A stretch of 64,000 nt of DNA, taken from the NCBI GenBank assembly GCA_038496445.1, contig JALMLS010000531.1, forward strand, positions 186,001-250,000, read 5' to 3'. The number at the start of each line of letters is the position of its first letter. The first letter of the stretch is position 1. The notes under the pieces were generated by a model. It was not told the origin of the DNA and did no database searches. It saw only the letters and a program-made list of their open reading frames with translations. The position numbers and the translations under genes are program-made. Origin of the DNA: Trichosphaerium sp. ATCC 40318. Lineage: Eukaryota; Discosea; Flabellinia; Trichosidae. Below are positions 57,944 through 64,000 of this stretch, in pieces.

Positions 57944-60664
57944 ATGACTGACTCCAACAGCATGTTCACTTTTGTAAAAGGGGAGAGTGAAAATCCGGCT
58001 GTTTTTGAAGAATCAGTAAGTCAACGTTTAGTACTAAACTAGAGTTTGCGTTGTGTACGATGAAATGATTGCCTGCTCTCGTATTCTTACCAACACGTAC
58101 AGTGGTGTTGTAGTTGGGTTATTGGTATGCACGCTATTTAACATTGTACCATGCTGTAGCGCAAACTCAGAAGCGTGGCTTCCACGCCAAGAGGGGTGCG
58201 TATATACGAATGAAAAACGCATTAATGCGTGTTAAAAGCTAATATTTATTGTACAGATGGTATCCGCCATTAGAACCGCTTAGCGGGGATGCAGCGAAGG
58301 TTGTAGTACAAAATATGGGTCTAAAAGATACACAAGCGTTCGCATTACCTGTAACCGTTTGGCAAGATATTACAACATGTACGACAAGTGTCACATCTGT
58401 TATCGCTACGATTTACAGCTAAACGTAAAAAAATTCAGTGCATCCGGCGACAGTAGTGATATATTCGCGAACCGGTCGTATACGAGTGACTATAGACGTT
58501 GCGTATGTTGGGGGGTCATATGACTTGGACCAGAATGTAGTTGTAGGAAATGGAGAGTACTTTATTATTCCACCTCATAAGCCAATAAAATGGTTGAGAA
58601 CATTAAGTCAAGAATCACAAATGTCCGTTGCTACGTGCCTATTCTTTGAGCAGGGCATCGCTTTATCAATAGGTAAGAACATAATAAAGCTATTGGATCA
58701 TACATAAATTGATTTAATAGTAATGTAGACTCTGGTGATGCTGGTGAATGTGATGAAATTTCTAAATTTCAAAATATAGTTAAAGTTCACATGTCAAAAT
58801 TACCAAGGTAAATGGTTGATTATGGCTCAAACTCATTTTTGTTTTAACAAATCATAGGCGATTATGGAAACCTATTTACCCTTATTTTCTTACTTCAATA
58901 CGAACACCTGTAAACCATTTATTATGTCAAATATTCATTTAATGAAGTCTTTAAATGATGCTGACGTTTTGTTGGTTTAGCGTGTTAATGCTGAGTAGGA
59001 CCCAGAGGAAATCACTGTTGTATCTATGGGTACCTGTGATAGGCTACTGCGATTAAGGCAAATTTCAGAGTTATACGGGGGTATGTACTGAGCACTACAG
59101 ATATAACAATATCATAATAAGTACTTTTATCAACAAAATGTAGGACCGCTATCTATTGCTATATTTATTAAAGATCCTATTTCTGATATACCTGCCATCA
59201 TGAATACATGGCTGGGATCAGAATCTATGCGTAAAAATACTGACATTCACCTTGTATTTGAAGATAACGTACGCAACCAAAAAAATTAGCTTCGATTTTT
59301 TTTACAGCTCTTTTTGTTGTTCTAACATTTTGTTGACTTGTTTCACAAGGTTGTTAATCTTAATACAAAAGGTGTTAATTTTCCTGTTAATATTCTACGT
59401 AATGTACCTGTACGGTACTGTAGAACTCAAAATGTTTTTTACATTGAAGCCGATTTCATACCAAATAGAGACTTTTATAACTCTCGAGAGTATTGGGATG
59501 CAATGTAAATACCTTTCCTATCTAACTTCCTCTTTTCTTACTTTTTTGTTTAGTACTGCTCTTGGAAGAAACCCAAAGCAAATATTCGTGATAGCAAGCT
59601 TCCTATCTTGGAGTAAAGTTTATGCTGATCCCAAGTATGATTTGATGAAGTTTCCGCCAAATAAGAAAAAACTGATGAGTTGGATATCTCATAACAACGA
59701 AAATAAGAAAGGTACGCTTGTATGATTTTGATCTTATCTGTTTCGCTAACTTATATCCAAGATATAATTCCTTTGGGTGTCCTATTCCATTCACACGAGA
59801 AAACGCCTTATAGTAAGTCAGAGAAAATTATATAATTTCTTCCTTTGTTTTCCTTCTTTTTTCTTAGTTTTTAAATCATTTAGGGAGGTGGTATAGATAC
59901 AGAGGTTCAAGCTTTATTAAGATGAGACCTAAAGGAGTTGGATTTTATGAACCTTATTATATAGGAACAAGAGATTATCCATTGTACGCACATTGTCTGT
60001 AACCAACTTGTTTTTAATCCGATACAACCAGGTTTGCAGAAATTATGATTGGTTGCGGAAAAGACAAAATTGTTCACTATCAAGAATTGATGAAAGCTGG
60101 ATACTCTGTATCTATGCTATCAGATCATTTTATAATACATCTGGACTCCACAGGGATGGGTAAACCTTGGTGTAGGAAAGTAGGAAGTGTACGTTTTTTT
60201 TGTATTTTTATTTGATAGTAAAAATGACATTCGTTCTCTAGGCATTTCCTAAGCTTGACGCTTTTGAATATCGCATTAACAGACAGTATAAGGATAGAGA
60301 TACGCCACCCTATGTTTGGTGGTTTCCTGAAAATATTGATAAGACTATATACAAGACCATGGTGTCTACAAGAAGACGTCATCTCGGTAAAGTTGTTTGA
60401 TTTTACGTGTTTTTTTCTCCTTTTTTTCTGAAAAACTAATGTTTTGGATTTGTAGATGAACGAAAAAAGATATTGGAAAGGTTAACAAATAAATTGAATA
60501 GATTAATACTTTGGCAGAACTTTCCTTTCTTGATTTGTGCATGTACTTTAATTTTCTTGATTGGTACAGTTTTTTTTTTGTATTATTATGTTTCAACTGA
60601 AATGAAGTTCACATTGGTAGGGTTCATTGTGCAAATTTTTAAACAAATCGAGAAGATGGCATGA
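57944..60664 (+). CDS. LARGE/B4GAT1-like (GT49) glycosyltransferase with two membrane segments
   Basis: Multi-exon gene; the first exon 57944-58015 and the joins up to ~58440 are uncertain. Exon near 58060-58200 encodes a hydrophobic anchor (GVVVGLLVCTLFNIV). GT49 landmarks follow in order: ITVVSMGTCDRLLRLRQI (59002-59075), GPLSIAIFIKDP, VNFPVNILRNVP, NVFYIEADFIPNRDFY (near 59440), then EPYYIGTRDYP, GCGKDKIVHYQEL, AGYSVSMLSDHFIIH. These match the glucuronyltransferase domain of LARGE and B4GAT1. The DxD metal motif (DID in LARGE) appears here as EAD. A second hydrophobic segment lies near the C terminus (FLICACTLIFLIGTVFFLYYY). Stop TGA at 60662-60664. Golgi location is inferred. Confidence 0.75.
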
Positions 60665-61643
60665 AATAAAAACCTTGGTTGCTTCTCCGGTAACTTAGAA
60701 CGTTATGGTAGTCAACAATATTGTAAATTGTTATGTGCAAAAAAAAGCACGTATGTAAATATATCGTACTATTCCCATTTTACATTGTTGCTTTGTTTGT
60801 CCGTTATGTAGTTAGTAACGGCTACCATTCATAATGAATATATTGTAAGAGGTATGAGTTGAATGTACGCTTATTGTTAAACTACTTTACATGACTAGTT
60901 CGGTCAACATGTACCACTGCTTAGTACCATCCAACGTAGTACACGTGTCAAAGGGCTCCATTAAAATCGCTGTTTTTCAGTCGGATAGGCGCCCACAATC
61001 GCACACATGAGAATACGTATCAACATCTCAAACCAAACATAAAAATCACTTACATTTACCTTTTTTGGTAGCTTTGTACAATAATTTTGACAACATTCTT
61101 TCGCATTTTAGCAATCTCTGTACCTTACTCGAAACGTCAGTTTCTAAACGTGCTATAACTCGACTGCTTTTAATAAAAACGTGTAGTGTTTGTCAACGGA
61201 TAATTCTACATCTCGCTCAAAGACAATAATAACGTACTCTCCATTCCCTACCGCTGTTGGCCTTGGTTATATGACTCTTCGACATAAGCAATAGACACTG
61301 TCACAGTGCCTGTCTTGCAATACTACCAAGTGCATGCAGGTAATTCAAACGCTTGCGTATCTGTAAGACGCCTTTGGCGGTGCACTATTTGCTATGACGC
61401 CGCTAGGCGATTCCAGGTACACTTGCACACTAAGTACCTAGTTAATGGACATTGTCACTTTGTTTTGAACAAACACCGCACACCTCTTGGTGTGCGAACC
61501 ACGAGTCGGAGTTTGCAATAAGCACGATCCAAACAAGGACGTACTCACAAACATTATTTGGCATTTAAAATACTTAACATGCTTGGCTTAAAGTGTACCA
61601 TTTCGAAAAAAGCAAGTAACGGTTAGTAGTACTATTCGCAACA
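60665..61643. other. intergenic region
   Basis: About 980 bp with no supported gene or repeat. It must contain the terminator of the GT49 gene and the promoter of the coiled-coil gene. Confidence 0.5.
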
Positions 61644-63845
61644 ATGTCGAAGAAATGGTTTTCGAGCGCTAGTCCACCAACTACCCCAACTGGGAAGAGC
61701 ACCAGTTCCAAGACAAAACCATCTGTTGTGCCCGAGCTATTTTTCAAGAGCAGCGCATCCTCAGATATGGTCACAGCCGTTGCCGCTAAAGCGCCACCAA
61801 AACGCCCTACAGGATACGTTAAACCAAAGCGCGGTTTGGATAGCGGTCTCGTAAGCGGTTTTGCAAGGGCTGGAAGCTCTACAGCGCCTAAAGCAGCAGC
61901 AAAAACACCACAGAAAGCGGCACCAAAAGCTGCAGCCCCTACTGCTACTAAAACAGACACCAAGCAAGCTCCTGCACCCGAAAAGAAGGCCACCAAACAT
62001 CCTAGCCAACCAGCTGCTACAAATGTAGCCACCCTACAAACTCAGGTTAAAGATTTGGAAGAGCACGCAGAAGCCCAAAACCAGTTACTCGGCGTTTTAA
62101 GCAAGGACTTGGACGAAAGCAAGAAGCAAGCCGAAGGTATGGTTTACAGCTGTTTTATACGACTTTGAAGGCATTTGTTTACTTTATTTTGCTTTCTCGT
62201 TTTACTTTTCGCTTCGCACACTTCCAACGAACTTAATTACATCTCTAAACCAACAAACGACTGTTTACTTTAATTTTCTCAAAGTCCGCGCCATTGCCGA
62301 GGATTCTTTTTCCGAATGCATTTATTAGCAACCACACATTTTATGCCCGCAACGCCGACCCTAAAACCCACTTTTGCTCATTTTTGGACAAAGCACCTTT
62401 AACGATAAAACAATTTCCAATCTTTGTTTTGACCGTCTTTTGCACTCCGCAGACGCACTACCTGTTCTTTTTTTGTTCATAAACATTTTGAAAAAAATTC
62501 ATTTTACTAATCTACCCGCGTAGCTTTCAAGAGCGAGGTAACACAAGTCAAAAACCAGTTAGAAGATGCACAAGATGAGATCGCCAAGCTAAAGAGATCT
62601 GTTAACGGTTAGTTCACCAAGGCCTTTTTTTTCTTTTTTTTGTTTTCAAAAAACTTTGCGTGTTTGTTCGCGACATCATTACGCTATACATGGCACGATA
62701 AATTAATTACTTGTTTCCAAAATTCTATTTCCACTTTTTTACAGAATTTTTTTTTCTGTCAACGAACAAGAGGTAACCGTTGAATTATTGACATTTTTTT
62801 TTTCTTTCTTTAGACAAAAATGACGTTATCTCTCAATTGCAACAAACCGCTGCATCAAGCGGTGACTCTGCCAAGGCTGCCGCGGATTTAACTGCGATGG
62901 TTCAAAAATACGAGAAACAAGACCAAGAACAAAATGCAGCCCTACAAAGTACGTTTTCTTTGATGTTTAATTGTTCATCTTTTACTTTCCGTAAATTGCC
63001 GCTTTATTCACTTTATTTGCAGAGAGCAAAGACACAATTCGCTTGCTTCAAGACCAGATCACCAACCTTAAGAAAATGGCCCAAGAAAATCACCAACAAG
63101 GAAAAGGTAAGCATTGTAACGTTGCGTTTCTTTTACGCCTGGATTTTTTTTTCATACTTATACCTCTTTTAGGTAGCGATGACCAAGTTACAAAACTCTC
63201 TAGCGATTTGCAAGCTGCTAACCAAGACAGAATGGATACTGTCCACGCTCTAGGACAACACCTTGCTAAAATGCAAGATCAACTCAAACAAGTCGAATCT
63301 CATGTTGGTATGTATTTTATGCCGCATCGAAGAGATATGTCTAACTCCTTTCTAGATAGCACCAAGACTGTCAGCAGTGTCGATAGCACTGGTCGCCCAG
63401 CCGGCGAAGCTGCTCTTCCTCTCGTACAAGGTATTGAGCGTGAAATTGCAACTTTGAAACAAGATTTGGCAAAGAAGGCCAAGGCAATTGCTTCTGGAGA
63501 TAACAAAGTTAAAATCCCACAAGCTACCTACCAACCTTCCAAAAACACACAAGTTGCTTCTGTCGCTGGAGGCGCTGGAGGTGATGTTAACGCACTTCTC
63601 ACTAAAGAAAAAGAACTATCTAAAACGTTGCAAATTCAACTCGCTTGCTACAAAGGTACATAGTGCATATTTTTTGGATCAAAAAACTAACCTTCTTTTT
63701 TCTAGAAATTGCCATGAAATCTGGAGACTACTCTGGTGGTTCTTCACGCAAGACCATCCTAATCTTTGCTGGTTTGATTATTGTTTTTGCTGTAGCTTTC
63801 CTACAAATGTACTCGAACAGCAGAAGGACCCAAGTCTACTACTAA
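61644..63845 (+). CDS. tail-anchored coiled-coil protein
   Basis: Exons 61644-62136, 62524-62607, 62814-62948, 63023-63106, 63173-63307, 63356-63655, 63706-63845 (1371 nt, 456 aa). The N-terminal ~125 residues are Ala/Pro/Lys/Thr-rich and disordered. Long heptad segments follow (LQTQVKDLEEHAEAQNQLL, VKNQLEDAQDEIAKLKR, TIRLLQDQITNLKKM, LAKMQDQLKQVES). A single membrane helix (TILIFAGLIIVFAVAFLQMY) lies 11 residues from the stop, the mark of a tail-anchored protein facing the cytosol. This plan is shared with golgins and some ER or peroxisome tethers; which organelle is unknown. All introns are phase 1, so internal exons could be skipped without a frame change. Confidence 0.85.
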
Positions 63846-64000
63846 TTGTAGTTTGGCTTTGTATATCGAATTTAGAAAATGTTGTTGGTGTAGAACGAGC
63901 AAATACACTTTTTTTAATTATTTAATCGTTGGTCTTTGATTACATTTTTGTTGTTGTGTTGAGTGTATTTTTTTTGGCATCGATCCACTGAAATATGGAG

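Overview
The window is nuclear DNA of a unicellular, intron-rich eukaryote. It is AT-rich, uses TAA, TAG and TGA as stops, and has spliceosomal introns of mostly 40-110 nt. The preferred 5' splice site is GTACG(T/C), with a recurrent minority of GC-AG introns. The gene content (G-alpha, PIAS/Siz SUMO ligase, TALE homeobox, Set2-type methyltransferase, KICSTOR subunit, MACPF/EGF protein, F-box/LRR proteins, GT49 glycosyltransferase, cytochrome c peroxidase) fits an opisthokont or amoebozoan-like protist or an early-diverging fungus. I cannot name the species. All gene models were spliced by hand from frame, splice signals and protein similarity. For most of them the summed exon lengths are an exact multiple of three, which supports them.

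Layout. 1-8014: the 3' part of a gene for a giant protein made of several hundred hexapeptides P-[SA]-[TS]-hydrophobic-x-[TVSN]. Its exons are symmetric phase-2 modules whose lengths are multiples of 18 nt, followed by a Cys-containing C-terminal domain. 8038-10401: an atypical heterotrimeric G-protein alpha subunit fused to a BTB/POZ domain, possibly spliced to the repeat gene. 10641-13257: an F-box-like protein and an F-box/LRR protein. 13446-18352 (minus): an unknown protein, a small Cys/His protein with a CheD-like motif, and a KICS2/C12orf66 orthologue. 18767-22033: SUMO E3 ligase. 22788-26528: membrane-anchored coiled-coil/EGF/MACPF protein. 26881-28122: poorly resolved unknown genes. 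28270-29177 (minus): second copy of the CheD-like gene. 30101-30172: a tRNA-like element. 30412-35128: AlkB-like dioxygenase, cytochrome c peroxidase, a small ORF and the ribosome-biogenesis factor RPF2. 35281-37519: PAS-domain protein with a Cys cluster.

37520-50441 is gene-poor. It holds a pair of small paralogous genes (38457 and 47309), a single-exon type II membrane glycosyltransferase-like gene and an F-box/LRR gene. 50442-57639 (minus) carries a TALE homeobox gene, a compact Set2-like H3K36 methyltransferase, a four-EF-hand protein and an all-helical protein. 57944-60664 is a LARGE/B4GAT1-like (GT49) glycosyltransferase, and 61644-63845 a tail-anchored coiled-coil protein.

There is no operon logic, as expected for a nuclear genome, but several gene pairs are divergent over 150-420 bp and probably share promoters (KICS2/PIAS, RPF2/PAS gene, helical protein/GT49). 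The most unusual items are the modular hexapeptide gene, the G-alpha-BTB fusion with degenerate GTPase motifs, the duplicated CheD-like gene with a conserved upstream block, and a KICSTOR subunit in a protist-like genome.
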